From Longibaculum muris (GTDB lineage Bacteria > Bacillota_I > Bacilli_A > Erysipelotrichales > Coprobacillaceae), in the NCBI RefSeq assembly GCF_004343035.1, contig NZ_SMCQ01000001.1:368827-432826 (forward strand): DNA of 64,000 bases, given 5' to 3'. The notes under the pieces were generated by a model, which made no database searches, had not been told where the DNA came from, and worked only from the letters and a program-made list of their open reading frames with translations. Position 1 is the stretch's first letter. Each line of letters starts with the position of its first letter. This document shows, piece by piece, positions 45,688-54,526 of the stretch. Position numbers and translations under genes: made by a program.

Positions 45688-48195
45688 ATGTTAATACAAA
45701 AACGCAATGGTCTTTATCAAGACTATGATGCTTATAAAATTAAATCAGCTATACAAAAAGCTTTTCAAAGTTTACAAGTTCAAATTGATGAAGGACAGTT
45801 AAACGAATTAGTTTATGATGTTGAAAAACAAGTTTATGAAAAGATGTCAGTAGAAAAGATACAAGATGTTGTAGAAGAAACTTTAATGAAATATGGATAT
45901 CATCAAGTGGCAAAAGCATATATCTTATATCGTCAAAAACATAGTGAAAATCGTGCAGTGATTTGGGACTTGATAGAAATATTGAATGATAAGGAATTGA
46001 TAGAACTTTTTGAAAATATTCAAAAAGATTATCCACAAGATGAATATTCATTAAAGTTTCTTTTGATTAAATTGAAAACTTTTTATAAAAACAATATGAA
46101 TCAAAAAGAAGCTTTTCAAATGTTAATCAAAGCGAGTGTTGAGTTAATTAGTAAAGATGCACCAAAATGGGAAATGATATCAGCCCGTTTTTTAAATTAT
46201 CAAATTCATAAGACAATAAAAGAAAAAATGCAACAGTTAAACATATCTTCATTTTATGAAAAAATAAAGTATTTAACAAACGAAGGGTATTATGGTCGTT
46301 ATATTTTAGAAAATTATACAAAAGCAGATATTGATGAATTAAGTTCTTATATCAAAGAAGAAAGAAATGAATTATTTACATATAGTGGTTTGGAATTGGT
46401 TATGAAACGATATCTTATTCAAAATCATGAACGTGAAATTTTAGAAAAACCTCAGGAAATGTTTATGGGGATTGCTATGCACTTGGCTATACCAGAACAA
46501 GAGCGTGTCAAATGGGCAAAGGAAATCTATGATATTTTAAGTACATTGAAAGTGACTATGGCAACTCCAACAATGTCTAATGCAAGAAAACCATTTCATC
46601 AAATGAGTTCTTGCTTTATTGATACTGTTGATGATTCTTTAGCTGGAATTTATAAGAGTATAGATAACTTTGCGAAGGTTTCTAAACATGGTGGAGGTAT
46701 GGGCTTATATTTTGGAAAAGTACGTGCCAATGGCAGCAGTATTCGTGGTTTCAAAGGGGCTGCTGGTGGTGTCATTCGCTGGATAAAACTTGTAAATGAT
46801 ACGGCAACAGCTGTGGATCAATTAGGTGTTCGTCAAGGGGCAGCAGCGGTTTATTTGGATGCATGGCATAAGGACTTACCAGAATTTTTACAGCTCCGTA
46901 CCAATAATGGAGATGACCGTATGAAGGCACATGATATTTTTCCTGGTGTTTGTTATCCAGACTTGTTTTGGAAATTGGCTAAAAACGATTTAGATGCACC
47001 TTGGTATATGATGTGTCCACATGAAATTCATGAAGTCAAAGGGTACTTTTTAGAGGATTGTTATGGGGAAGAATGGGAAAGAAAGTATTATGAATGTGTT
47101 GATGATGAACGTATTTCTAAACGTGTGATGTCAGTCAAAGAAATTGTTCGTTTGATTATCAAATCTTTAGTTGAAACAGGAACACCATTTACTTTTCATC
47201 GTGATCATGTCAATGAAATGAATCCTAATCCTCATCAAGGAATGATTTATTGTAGTAATCTTTGTAGTGAGATTGCTCAAAATATGAGTGCTATGGATAT
47301 TTTACCTTATGAAGAAGTTCAAGTAGATGGAGAAACAATTATTGTTGAAAAAACGAAACCAGGTGATTTTGTTGTTTGTAATCTTGCTTCATTAACATTA
47401 GGGCATATTGATGTTAGAAATGATGAAGAATTAAGACATATTATTCAAGTTGTTGTGAGAGCACTTGATAATGTGATTGATTTAAATTATTATCCAATTC
47501 CTTTTGCTAAAGTCACAAATCAAAAGTATCGTCCTATTGGACTTGGTACAAGTGGATATCATCATATGTTAGTGAAACTTGGTATGTCTTTTGAAAGTGA
47601 GGAACATTTACAATTTGTTGATGAGCTCTATGAAAAAATCAATTATATGACTTTAGAAGCTTCATGTGACTTAGCTCAAGAAAAAGGAAGTTATGCTTAT
47701 TTTCAGGGAAGTGATTTCCAAAATGGTCAATATTTTAAAAAGCGTCATTATACTCATCAAAAATGGCAAGAACTTCAATCAAAGATAGCAAACAATGGAT
47801 TAAGAAATGGTTATTTATTAGCGATTGCTCCAACCAGTTCAACATCCATTATCGCTGGGACAACGGCTGCTGTTGATCCTATTATGAAAAAGTTTTTCTT
47901 AGAAGAAAAAAAGGGAAGCATGATTACAAGAGTCGCTCCTGATTTAGATATGAAAACATTTTGGCTTTATAAAAATGCGCATTATATTGATCAAACTTGG
48001 GTGATCAAAGCTGCTGCTATTCGTCAAAGACACATTGATCAATCTCAATCAGTCAATCTCTACATAACCAATGAATTTACTTTTAGAAAGTTACTTGATT
48101 TATATATCTTATCATGGCAACTTGGAATGAAAACATTATATTATGTGAGAAGTCAATCTTTAGAAGTTGATGAATGTGAATCATGCAGTGCATAG
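45688..48195 (+). CDS. nrdA: Ribonucleoside-diphosphate reductase, alpha subunit (class I)
   Basis: The product has 835 residues from the ATG at 45688 (AAAGGA upstream; a GTG at 45679 is less well placed). It has an N-terminal ATP-cone (about 1-95), MSSCFIDTVDDSLAGIY with an active-site Cys, IYCSNLCSEI with the Asn-Cys-Glu catalytic set, and PTSSTSIIAGTTAAVDP. A C-terminal Cys pair, ECESC, accepts electrons from thioredoxin. It makes deoxyribonucleotides in the cytoplasm. The beta subunit follows after 9 bp. Confidence 0.95.
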   Translation: MLIQKRNGLYQDYDAYKIKSAIQKAFQSLQVQIDEGQLNELVYDVEKQVYEKMSVEKIQDVVEETLMKYGYHQVAKAYILYRQKHSENRAVIWDLIEILNDKELIELFENIQKDYPQDEYSLKFLLIKLKTFYKNNMNQKEAFQMLIKASVELISKDAPKWEMISARFLNYQIHKTIKEKMQQLNISSFYEKIKYLTNEGYYGRYILENYTKADIDELSSYIKEERNELFTYSGLELVMKRYLIQNHEREILEKPQEMFMGIAMHLAIPEQERVKWAKEIYDILSTLKVTMATPTMSNARKPFHQMSSCFIDTVDDSLAGIYKSIDNFAKVSKHGGGMGLYFGKVRANGSSIRGFKGAAGGVIRWIKLVNDTATAVDQLGVRQGAAAVYLDAWHKDLPEFLQLRTNNGDDRMKAHDIFPGVCYPDLFWKLAKNDLDAPWYMMCPHEIHEVKGYFLEDCYGEEWERKYYECVDDERISKRVMSVKEIVRLIIKSLVETGTPFTFHRDHVNEMNPNPHQGMIYCSNLCSEIAQNMSAMDILPYEEVQVDGETIIVEKTKPGDFVVCNLASLTLGHIDVRNDEELRHIIQVVVRALDNVIDLNYYPIPFAKVTNQKYRPIGLGTSGYHHMLVKLGMSFESEEHLQFVDELYEKINYMTLEASCDLAQEKGSYAYFQGSDFQNGQYFKKRHYTHQKWQELQSKIANNGLRNGYLLAIAPTSSTSIIAGTTAAVDPIMKKFFLEEKKGSMITRVAPDLDMKTFWLYKNAHYIDQTWVIKAAAIRQRHIDQSQSVNLYITNEFTFRKLLDLYILSWQLGMKTLYYVRSQSLEVDECESCSA

Positions 48196-48204
48196 GAGGA
48201 AATT

Positions 48205-49245
48205 ATGGAATTAAAACAAAAAGCTTTATTTAATGCATCCGGTGATACGGATGTGAGAATGCGTAGAATGATTAATGGAAATACAACAAATCTTAATGAT
48301 TTTAATAATATGAAATATCAATGGGTCAGTGATTGGTATCGACAAGCCATGAATAATTTTTGGATTCCAGAAGAAATTAATTTAACTCAGGATATGAAAG
48401 ATTATCGTTTACTAAAAGATGAAGAAAGAGTTGCTTATGATAAAATTCTTTCCTTTCTGGTTTTCTTGGATTCTCTACAAACCGCGAATCTTCCTCATGT
48501 GGGAGAATATATTACAGCTAATGAAATTAATCTGTGTTTAACGATTCAAGCTTTTCAAGAAGCTGTTCATTCACAAAGTTATAGCTATATGCTTGATTCA
48601 ATATGTTCACCAGTAAAAAGAGATGAAATCTTGTATCAATGGAAATATGATGAACATCTTTTGAAAAGAAATCAATTTATTGGCGAACAATATAATGCCT
48701 TTTTAGAAAATCGTGACAGTTTCCATTTGATGAAAACGATTATGGCTAATTATATTTTAGAAGGTATTTATTTCTATTCTGGTTTCATGTTTTTCTATAA
48801 TTTAGGCCGAATGGGAAAAATGCCTGGTTCTGCCCAAGAAATTCGTTATATTAACCGTGATGAAAATACCCATCTTTGGTTATTTAGAAATATGATTTTA
48901 GAATTACAAAAAGAAGAACCTGATTTATTTACGCCAGATAAAATTGAAGTTTATCGCTCAATGTTAAAACGTGGTGTTGAAGAAGAAATTGCTTGGGGTC
49001 AATATGTTTTAGGTGATCGTATTGAAGGCTTAACAATGAACATGGTCAGTGATTATATTCATTATCTTGGTAATTTACGTGCCACTTCATTGCATTTTGA
49101 ACCATTATATGATGGTTATCGTGAAGAACCTGAATCAATGAAATGGGTAAGCCTTTATAGCAACGCTAATGATATCAAAACAGACTTTTTTGAAGCCAAA
49201 TCAACCGCTTATGCCAAATCAAGTGCGATTGAAGATGATTTATAA
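48205..49245 (+). CDS. nrdB: Ribonucleoside-diphosphate reductase, beta subunit (class I)
   Basis: The product has 346 residues. The metal ligands and radical site of a tyrosyl-radical R2 are present: Asp in VFLDSLQ, Glu-x-x-His-x-x-x-Tyr in EAVHSQSY, Glu in ILEGIYFYSGF, and Glu-x-x-His in RDENTHLW. It therefore appears to be the oxygen-dependent class I type, notable beside superoxide reductase genes in an otherwise anaerobic gene set. Operon with nrdA. Confidence 0.95.
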   Translation: MELKQKALFNASGDTDVRMRRMINGNTTNLNDFNNMKYQWVSDWYRQAMNNFWIPEEINLTQDMKDYRLLKDEERVAYDKILSFLVFLDSLQTANLPHVGEYITANEINLCLTIQAFQEAVHSQSYSYMLDSICSPVKRDEILYQWKYDEHLLKRNQFIGEQYNAFLENRDSFHLMKTIMANYILEGIYFYSGFMFFYNLGRMGKMPGSAQEIRYINRDENTHLWLFRNMILELQKEEPDLFTPDKIEVYRSMLKRGVEEEIAWGQYVLGDRIEGLTMNMVSDYIHYLGNLRATSLHFEPLYDGYREEPESMKWVSLYSNANDIKTDFFEAKSTAYAKSSAIEDDL

Positions 49246-49249
49246 AAAA

Positions 49250-49285
49250 TGCCAATTATTGAGATTTCTCAATAGTTGGTCTTTT
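49250..49285. terminator. Terminator after ribonucleotide reductase operon
   Basis: CCAATTATTGAG pairs with CTCAATAGTTGG (one G-T pair), followed by TCTTTTTC. It overlaps the end of the convergent minus-strand gene. Confidence 0.8.
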
Positions 49286-49711
49286 TCTATGATATAAACA
49301 AAATTCAAGTAAAGATAAACCTTTATGTTGATGAGCAATTGTTGTGATAAGTGGAACTTGAAGAAACTGAGCCAATGGATAAAGTGGAATATCTATTTGT
49401 TGAAGATAGGCTTGATCCATAAAGTTTAAACAAACAATAATATTTTGGAAGTAAGGGTGAATATGAGTAAAGAGTTTTAAATCTCTTTTGAATTGACCGG
49501 CATAACAAACAATAACAATCTGATGACAATGAAATGAAGATATCATTTTTGCGATGTTATTGTAATTATCGGGTGTGACATGAAAAGGGATGAATTGATC
49601 TTGGGGATGAAGTGAAGATAAGTAATGAATGATTGTTTTTTTACCTGTTTGAGGATATCCAACAATCGCAATAACTTGACAGTGGTGTTCATGAGGATTC
49701 AAGGTAATCAC
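49256..49711 (-). CDS. Degenerate FeoB-like small GTPase
   Basis: This 151-residue soluble protein looks like the G domain of FeoB: P-loop VGYPQTGKKT (FeoB: GNPNSGKTT), then CYAGQFKRDLKLFTHI (FeoB: vvDATNLERNLYLTLQ), then VCLNFMDQA (FeoB: LNMMDEA), and PLITTIAHQHKGLSLL for the last motif. The switch I/II region with the DxPG motif is missing and there are no membrane helices, so Fe2+ transport is not possible. It may be a regulator, an assembly factor or a decaying gene. It is convergent with nrdB and divergent from the lysine riboswitch. Confidence 0.6.
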   Translation of the reverse strand: MITLNPHEHHCQVIAIVGYPQTGKKTIIHYLSSLHPQDQFIPFHVTPDNYNNIAKMISSFHCHQIVIVCYAGQFKRDLKLFTHIHPYFQNIIVCLNFMDQAYLQQIDIPLYPLAQFLQVPLITTIAHQHKGLSLLEFCLYHRKRPTIEKSQ

Positions 49712-49760
49712 CTTGTGAGAGATACATAGAAATCAACCTTTCAAATTGATTAAAAATAAG

Positions 49761-49789
49761 TTGACAAACAACAAAAATGTTTGTACACT
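49761..49789 (+). promoter_or_regulatory. Promoter of the lysine-riboswitch transcript
   Basis: A perfect TTGACA is followed by 17 bp and TACACT. The riboswitch starts about 15-20 bp downstream. Confidence 0.8.
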
Positions 49790-49799
49790 AAAACAGTCT

Positions 49800-49975
49800 T
49801 ATAAATGGTAGAGGTGCAAAAAGCATGAGTACATTATCACAATGTTTGGTGACAGTGATAATGAAAAGGGCAATTTGCCGAAGTGTAGTGATGACACCAA
49901 TCATCATTATGCTGGGTCATTATAGAATATATAATGGACTGTCACGTCAGTGGAGAGCTATCTAAGTGTGAGTAA
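49800..49975 (+). ncRNA. Lysine riboswitch (L box)
   Basis: The conserved L-box blocks appear in order: GAGGTGC (49811-49817), AGTA, GCAATTTGCCGAAG (49870-49883), TGCTGGGTCA (49910-49919), ACTGTCA (49938-49944) and GGAGAGCTATC (49952-49962). A terminator follows at 49982-50015, so excess lysine should stop transcription of the downstream transporter gene. Confidence 0.93.
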
Positions 49976-49981
49976 CTATGC

Positions 49982-50015
49982 GCTTTGATTGATTTCCAAT
50001 CAAAGCTTTTCTTTT
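49982..50015 (+). terminator. Riboswitch-controlled terminator
   Basis: GCTTTGATTG-ATTTC-CAATCAAAGC, a perfect 10-bp stem, followed by TTTTCTTTT. It is the expression platform of the lysine riboswitch. Confidence 0.88.
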
Positions 50016-50049
50016 GCCATTTATAGATAGATGACAAAGGAGGATTATA

Positions 50050-51537
50050 ATGAATTTTGTAGGTACAATATGGGCAATATTGCCAGCTATTATTGCGATT
50101 GTCATTGCATTGAAAACAAAGGAAGTGTATATTTCTTTATTTATTGGAATTTTTGCTGGGGCTTTATTGTTAAGTGATTTCCATTTTATCAAAGCCACAA
50201 CAACTGTTTTTGAAACGATGATGACAAATTTATCTGATACTTGGAATATTGGTATTTTGATTTTTTTGGTATTTCTAGGAACGATTGTTGCTTTAATGAC
50301 CAGAGCAGGAGGGAGTCGTGCTTATGGAAAATGGGCTCATCAAAAGATTAAGAATAAAAAAGGGGCCTTACTTTCAACATTTGGATTAGGAGTATTGATT
50401 TTTGTTGATGATTATTTCAACTGTTTAACAGTAGGAAGTGTTATGCGTGAAGTTTGCGATGAATTTAAAATATCACGTGCTAAACTGGCTTATATCATTG
50501 ATAGTACAGCTGCACCAATTTGTATCATTGCACCTATATCGAGTTGGGCAGCAGCCGTCAGTGGCTATACAAGTGGGGATGGCTTTACATTGTTTTTACA
50601 AACCATTCCGTTCAATCTTTATGCCTTATTAACGATTGTTATGGTTTTATGTGTGATTTATTTTGAATTGGATATAAGTGGTATGAAGGATCATGAAATA
50701 TCAGCGAGAAATGGTGATGTTCATCATGGTAATGATGAATATCAAAAAGGACAAGAGATTGAATGCTCAGATAAAGGACAAGTCATGGATTTGATTTTAC
50801 CAGTTCTCTTTTTAATCATCAGCTGTATTACTTGTATGGTTTATACTGGAGGCTTTTTTGAAGGTGTTTCTTTTATTGAAGCATTTACCAATTGTGATGC
50901 TTCATTAGGTTTGGTATTAGGTTCATTCTTTACATTGATTTTTACATTTTGTTTGTATATCCCTAGAAAAATCATATCTTATAGAGAATATGCTGAGTGT
51001 ATTCCTACAGGTTTTAAAATGATGGTTCCAGCTATGACAATTCTAGCTCTTGCATGGACTTTAGGAGATATTGTTTCTACTCACTTACAAGCAGGTTTAT
51101 TTGTTGCAACATTTTTAGAAAATACGCATATAGCCCTTGCTATATTACCAGCATGTTTATTTGTGATTGGTGCTGGATTGGCTTTTGCGACAGGAACATC
51201 ATGGGGAACTTTTGGTATCTTAATTCCAATTGTCACAGCTATTTTTAGTGAAGGTGATATCATGTTAGTCATTGCGATTTCATCTATTTTAGCTGGAGCA
51301 GTTTGTGGTGATCATATTTCACCCATTTCTGATACAACAATCATGGCTTCAGCTGGGGCACAGTGTCATCATATTAATCATGTCTCAACGCAACTTCCTT
51401 ATGCATTAATTGTTGGAATAGCTTGTGTGATTGGCTATATCGTAGCAGGACTTACGCAAAATGTTATTTTGACATTTCTTGCAGGGGTTTGCTCTCTATT
51501 ATTGATTGTATTCTTTTTGAAAAGAAAATATGCTTAA
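50050..51537 (+). CDS. lysW: Lysine transporter, NhaC superfamily
   Basis: The product has 495 residues, about 12 membrane helices and NhaC-type motifs (FVDDYFNCLTVGSVMREV, IDSTAAPICIIAPISSWAAAVSG, GDHISPISDTTIMASAGA). Alone, this family would be called a Na+/H+ antiporter. Because a lysine riboswitch precedes it, lysine uptake is the better assignment, matching the transporter called LysW in comparative-genomic work on lysine regulation. An AAAGGAGG site precedes the start. Confidence 0.85.
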   Translation: MNFVGTIWAILPAIIAIVIALKTKEVYISLFIGIFAGALLLSDFHFIKATTTVFETMMTNLSDTWNIGILIFLVFLGTIVALMTRAGGSRAYGKWAHQKIKNKKGALLSTFGLGVLIFVDDYFNCLTVGSVMREVCDEFKISRAKLAYIIDSTAAPICIIAPISSWAAAVSGYTSGDGFTLFLQTIPFNLYALLTIVMVLCVIYFELDISGMKDHEISARNGDVHHGNDEYQKGQEIECSDKGQVMDLILPVLFLIISCITCMVYTGGFFEGVSFIEAFTNCDASLGLVLGSFFTLIFTFCLYIPRKIISYREYAECIPTGFKMMVPAMTILALAWTLGDIVSTHLQAGLFVATFLENTHIALAILPACLFVIGAGLAFATGTSWGTFGILIPIVTAIFSEGDIMLVIAISSILAGAVCGDHISPISDTTIMASAGAQCHHINHVSTQLPYALIVGIACVIGYIVAGLTQNVILTFLAGVCSLLLIVFFLKRKYA

Positions 51538-51540
51538 TAA

Positions 51541-51574
51541 AAAAAATCCTATGACATATTGCCATAGGATTTTA
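51541..51574. terminator. Bidirectional terminator
   Basis: AAATCCTATG and CATAGGATTT form a 10-bp stem between the convergent transporter and exonuclease genes. Confidence 0.85.
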
Positions 51575-52135
51575 AAGTGGAATTTGATTTTGTAAAATAT
51601 GTTGTTTTAAATGTTCATAGAGTTCATGAGTTGCAATACAATCTGCTAAAGCTCTATGCTCATTGTTAGATAATCCAAGCAATTCCACCATATCTGTCAA
51701 TCTATGATGAGGCAAGTGGGGATAAACTTTTCTAGAAAATTGTAAAGTATCCATATATTCATTTTCAATATCTTGACCAAAATGATTAGCAATAAAACTT
51801 AAATCAAAAGCTGTATTATGACCAATGATAATATCATCTCCAATAAAGTCCAAAACTTCATCAATAATATCACGTAATTCAGGCATTCCAAAAACCATGT
51901 CATTATCTATACCTGTTAATTGTGTAATAAAATGACTAATGTCTTTATGTGGATCAATAAGTTGAACATATTGATCAAAAATATGCCCTTGACGAACTTT
52001 GACAATCCCTATTTCAATAATTTGATCCCTTTGCCAAGATAATCCCGTTGTTTCAATATCGACAACACAATAATCATCAACAATCTTTTTCACATATCGA
52101 CCACGTTTACGTGGTTTTCTATAACTTGTTTCCAT
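51572..52135 (-). CDS. DnaQ/PolC-type 3'-5' exonuclease
   Basis: This 187-residue protein has the DEDDh exonuclease motifs: VDIETTG (Exo I), GHNTAFDLSF (Exo II) and HRALADC with the His and Asp of Exo III. It has no polymerase or other domain, so it is a free-standing exonuclease, possibly for DNA proofreading or RNA trimming. About 30 basic residues precede the core. Divergent from the lipoprotein gene. Confidence 0.9.
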   Translation of the reverse strand: METSYRKPRKRGRYVKKIVDDYCVVDIETTGLSWQRDQIIEIGIVKVRQGHIFDQYVQLIDPHKDISHFITQLTGIDNDMVFGMPELRDIIDEVLDFIGDDIIIGHNTAFDLSFIANHFGQDIENEYMDTLQFSRKVYPHLPHHRLTDMVELLGLSNNEHRALADCIATHELYEHLKQHILQNQIPL

Positions 52136-52237
52136 CTTCTCAACTTCTTTCTTCTTCTATTAAATAAGATATATTTCAAAAAATCAATTGTTTTCATTAT
52201 TTTTCCATATATTTTTGTTATTGTATAGGTAGGAGGG

Positions 52238-52693
52238 ATGAAATTGAAAAAGGGAATTATTTTTATGTTACTTATGATGTTGTTGACGGCTGGATGTTCA
52301 AATACGCATAATGAAAAGGCAACATTAAAAAGTGAACAGACAATGGTTGATATTAAAGTAAGTGGTAAGGTTGTTTTATATGTTTATGATTTACTTGATG
52401 ATTATCAACATGATCAAGAATATAAGAATATTGTTGTTTCTTTTTATCAAAGTGAACCATTTATGATGAAAATAAAATCATCTGTAGCCTCAAAACTTAG
52501 TAAGAATAAGGCATATTTATTTGGGTTGAATGGTGTTGTTTATGAAGATGTACATGAAAGTACAACAAAAATCATTGATCATGAATGGGTTATTCATACT
52601 CATGGTTATGAATTAAAGTTATTACAAGAAGTTAGTGAAGATGAAATATTTGCTTTAGAGAGCGATCAATTAAAAACTGAAGTCATACGTTAA
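52238..52693 (+). CDS. Small lipoprotein of unknown function
   Basis: The product has 151 residues. A signal peptide ends in the lipobox LTAGC (Cys20). I do not recognise the mature domain. A TTG nearby could also be used, but the chosen ATG follows TAGGAGGG. A terminator follows, so it is a single-gene unit on the plus strand, divergent from the exonuclease gene. Confidence 0.78.
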   Translation: MKLKKGIIFMLLMMLLTAGCSNTHNEKATLKSEQTMVDIKVSGKVVLYVYDLLDDYQHDQEYKNIVVSFYQSEPFMMKIKSSVASKLSKNKAYLFGLNGVVYEDVHESTTKIIDHEWVIHTHGYELKLLQEVSEDEIFALESDQLKTEVIR

Positions 52694-52719
52694 AAGAGTG
52701 AAAACTCTTTTTTCTTTTA
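52694..52719 (+). terminator. Intrinsic terminator after lipoprotein gene
   Basis: AAAGAGT-GAAA-ACTCTTT hairpin followed by T residues. Confidence 0.8.
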
Positions 52720-52780
52720 TAAAATATATGAATAAGGTGAGAATAATGTTATAATGATGAACTTGTAATGGGGGATGATT

Positions 52781-53140
52781 ATGAAATACATACATCAATT
52801 TTTAATTATTATGCTTATTTCTTTTATAGGTGAGCTACTTAACATTTTATTACCTTTACCGATACCGGCAAGTGTATATGGGTTATTGATTCTTTTATTT
52901 GGACTATTTACGAATATGATTCAATTACATCATATTGAAGATGTGGCTGATTGGTTGATTTTAATAATGCCAGTTTTATTTGTGCCATCAGCAGTGAGTT
53001 TAATGAATGTTGGGGAGGATTTATTAGCCAATGTTTTAATTATTGGAGTTGTCCTTGTTATAAGTACTATTGTTGTTATGGTAACGACTGGAAAAGTTGC
53101 ACAATATATGATTGAAAGGAAGGAAAAGAAACATGGATAA
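52781..53140 (+). CDS. lrgA: CidA/LrgA family membrane protein
   Basis: This 119-residue protein has four membrane helices and the signature LPLPIPASVYGLLILLFGLF. Such holin-like proteins work with LrgB in export of small metabolites (pyruvate in some species) and in cell-lysis control. The ATG at 52781 has GGGGG at proper spacing; the ATG at 52775 is too close. It overlaps the lrgB gene by 8 bp. Confidence 0.9.
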   Translation: MKYIHQFLIIMLISFIGELLNILLPLPIPASVYGLLILLFGLFTNMIQLHHIEDVADWLILIMPVLFVPSAVSLMNVGEDLLANVLIIGVVLVISTIVVMVTTGKVAQYMIERKEKKHG

Positions 53141-53825
53141 AATATTTATAGAAACAATGTATTTTGGGATTGTGTTAAGTTTATTGTCATATTGGATAGC
53201 TGTGCAAATAAGAAAAAAGCTTCCTTATCCATTGTTTAATCCACTTTTGATGAGTGCAATCATTTCAATAACTGTCTTAATGATATTTGATATTGATTTT
53301 GAAACATATAATCAAGGAGCTCAAATGATTACTTTCTTATTAACTCCTTCGACAGTCTGTTTAGCAGTACCACTTTATAAACAAAGTCAAATCTTGAAGA
53401 AACATTTTACTGCAATTGTTGTCAGTCTACTGGCTGGCTGTTTAGCTGGGATGATAAGTATTATTTTTTTATGCATCCTTTTAAAAGCAGATGACATTTT
53501 ATTATTTTCTTTACTTCCTAAATCAATCACTACCGCCATAGCAATTGGGGTTTCAAATCTAATTGGGGGAAATGCGACTATCACAGTTGGTATGGTAATT
53601 ATTACTGGAATCTTTGGTGCTATGATAGCCAAAACAATTTGTCGTCTTTTTCATATTACACATCCTGTCGCAATTGGTTTAGCACTTGGCAATAGTGCGC
53701 ATGCAATTGGAACTGCAAAGGCTATTGAATTTGGAGAGATTGAAGGAGCAATGAGTAGTTTATCAATTGTAATAGCAGGAATCCTGACAGTTTTAATTGC
53801 CCCTGTACTTGTAAGCTTTCTTTAA
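53133..53825 (+). CDS. lrgB: LrgB family membrane protein
   Basis: This 230-residue protein has about 6 membrane helices and the signature LLPKSITTAIAIGVSNLIGG and GLALGNSAHAIGTAKAIE. It is the partner of LrgA. The start at 53133 follows AAAGGAAGG inside lrgA. A YhhN gene follows after 16 bp and may be in the same transcript. Confidence 0.93.
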   Translation: MDKIFIETMYFGIVLSLLSYWIAVQIRKKLPYPLFNPLLMSAIISITVLMIFDIDFETYNQGAQMITFLLTPSTVCLAVPLYKQSQILKKHFTAIVVSLLAGCLAGMISIIFLCILLKADDILLFSLLPKSITTAIAIGVSNLIGGNATITVGMVIITGIFGAMIAKTICRLFHITHPVAIGLALGNSAHAIGTAKAIEFGEIEGAMSSLSIVIAGILTVLIAPVLVSFL

Positions 53826-53841
53826 TGAATGGAGGAATCAC

Positions 53842-54477
53842 ATGCTTATTATTGGAATCTATATCATTTTATTTCTTTTTATGATATATACACGAAACCG
53901 TCAACATTATGTCATTTTTAAAGCCTTAAATAGCTTAGCCTTTGTTGGGATTGCCATTTATAGTGCAATTTCAACCAACAAAATGGACTTTTTAAATATA
54001 TTACTTCCAGGATTGATAGGTTGTATGTTAGGTGATATTATTTTGGCAACCAAGTTTAAAAATCATTTTTTATATGGATTGATTGTTTTTTTAATGGCTA
54101 ATCTTTGTTTTTTAATCAGTTTTTATCGTCTACAATCATTAAGAATAGAAGAATTGATTCTTCCAGCCTTTGCAATGATAATTTTAATGAGTCTAGCTTA
54201 TTTACCACATATGGATTATGGTCAATTAGAAAAACCAGTTATGATTTATTGTTTTATCATTGCTTGGGTGATGTCTAAAAGCATTATGCTTTATTTATTA
54301 TTTCAAACAAATATGTTTTTGATAATCATGATAGGGTTTATCCTTTATTTTCTTTCTGATTTTATTTTATTGTTTTATAAATTTTATGAATGTCCATATA
54401 AAAATATCTTAGGTTTTTTGAATTTATTAACATATTATACAGGATTGTTTTTAATCGCATATAGTTTAATATTATAA
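53842..54477 (+). CDS. YhhN/TMEM86-family membrane protein
   Basis: This 211-residue integral membrane protein has about 7-8 hydrophobic segments. The stretches LNSLAFVGIAIYSAIS, LIGCMLGDIILATKF and GLIVFLMANLCFLISFY match the YhhN family, whose animal members hydrolyse lysoplasmalogen. Anaerobic Firmicutes can make plasmalogens, so a lipid role is plausible. GGAGGAA precedes the start. Confidence 0.8.
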   Translation: MLIIGIYIILFLFMIYTRNRQHYVIFKALNSLAFVGIAIYSAISTNKMDFLNILLPGLIGCMLGDIILATKFKNHFLYGLIVFLMANLCFLISFYRLQSLRIEELILPAFAMIILMSLAYLPHMDYGQLEKPVMIYCFIIAWVMSKSIMLYLLFQTNMFLIIMIGFILYFLSDFILLFYKFYECPYKNILGFLNLLTYYTGLFLIAYSLIL

Positions 54478-54526
54478 AAAAGATTTAAAAGTACTGATTA
54501 TGTCAATACAATTAAATCTTTTTTTC
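54477..54526. terminator. Bidirectional terminator
   Basis: AAAAAGATTTAA and TTAAATCTTTTTT pair across a 23-nt loop, between convergent yhhN-like and ldh genes. Confidence 0.7.
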
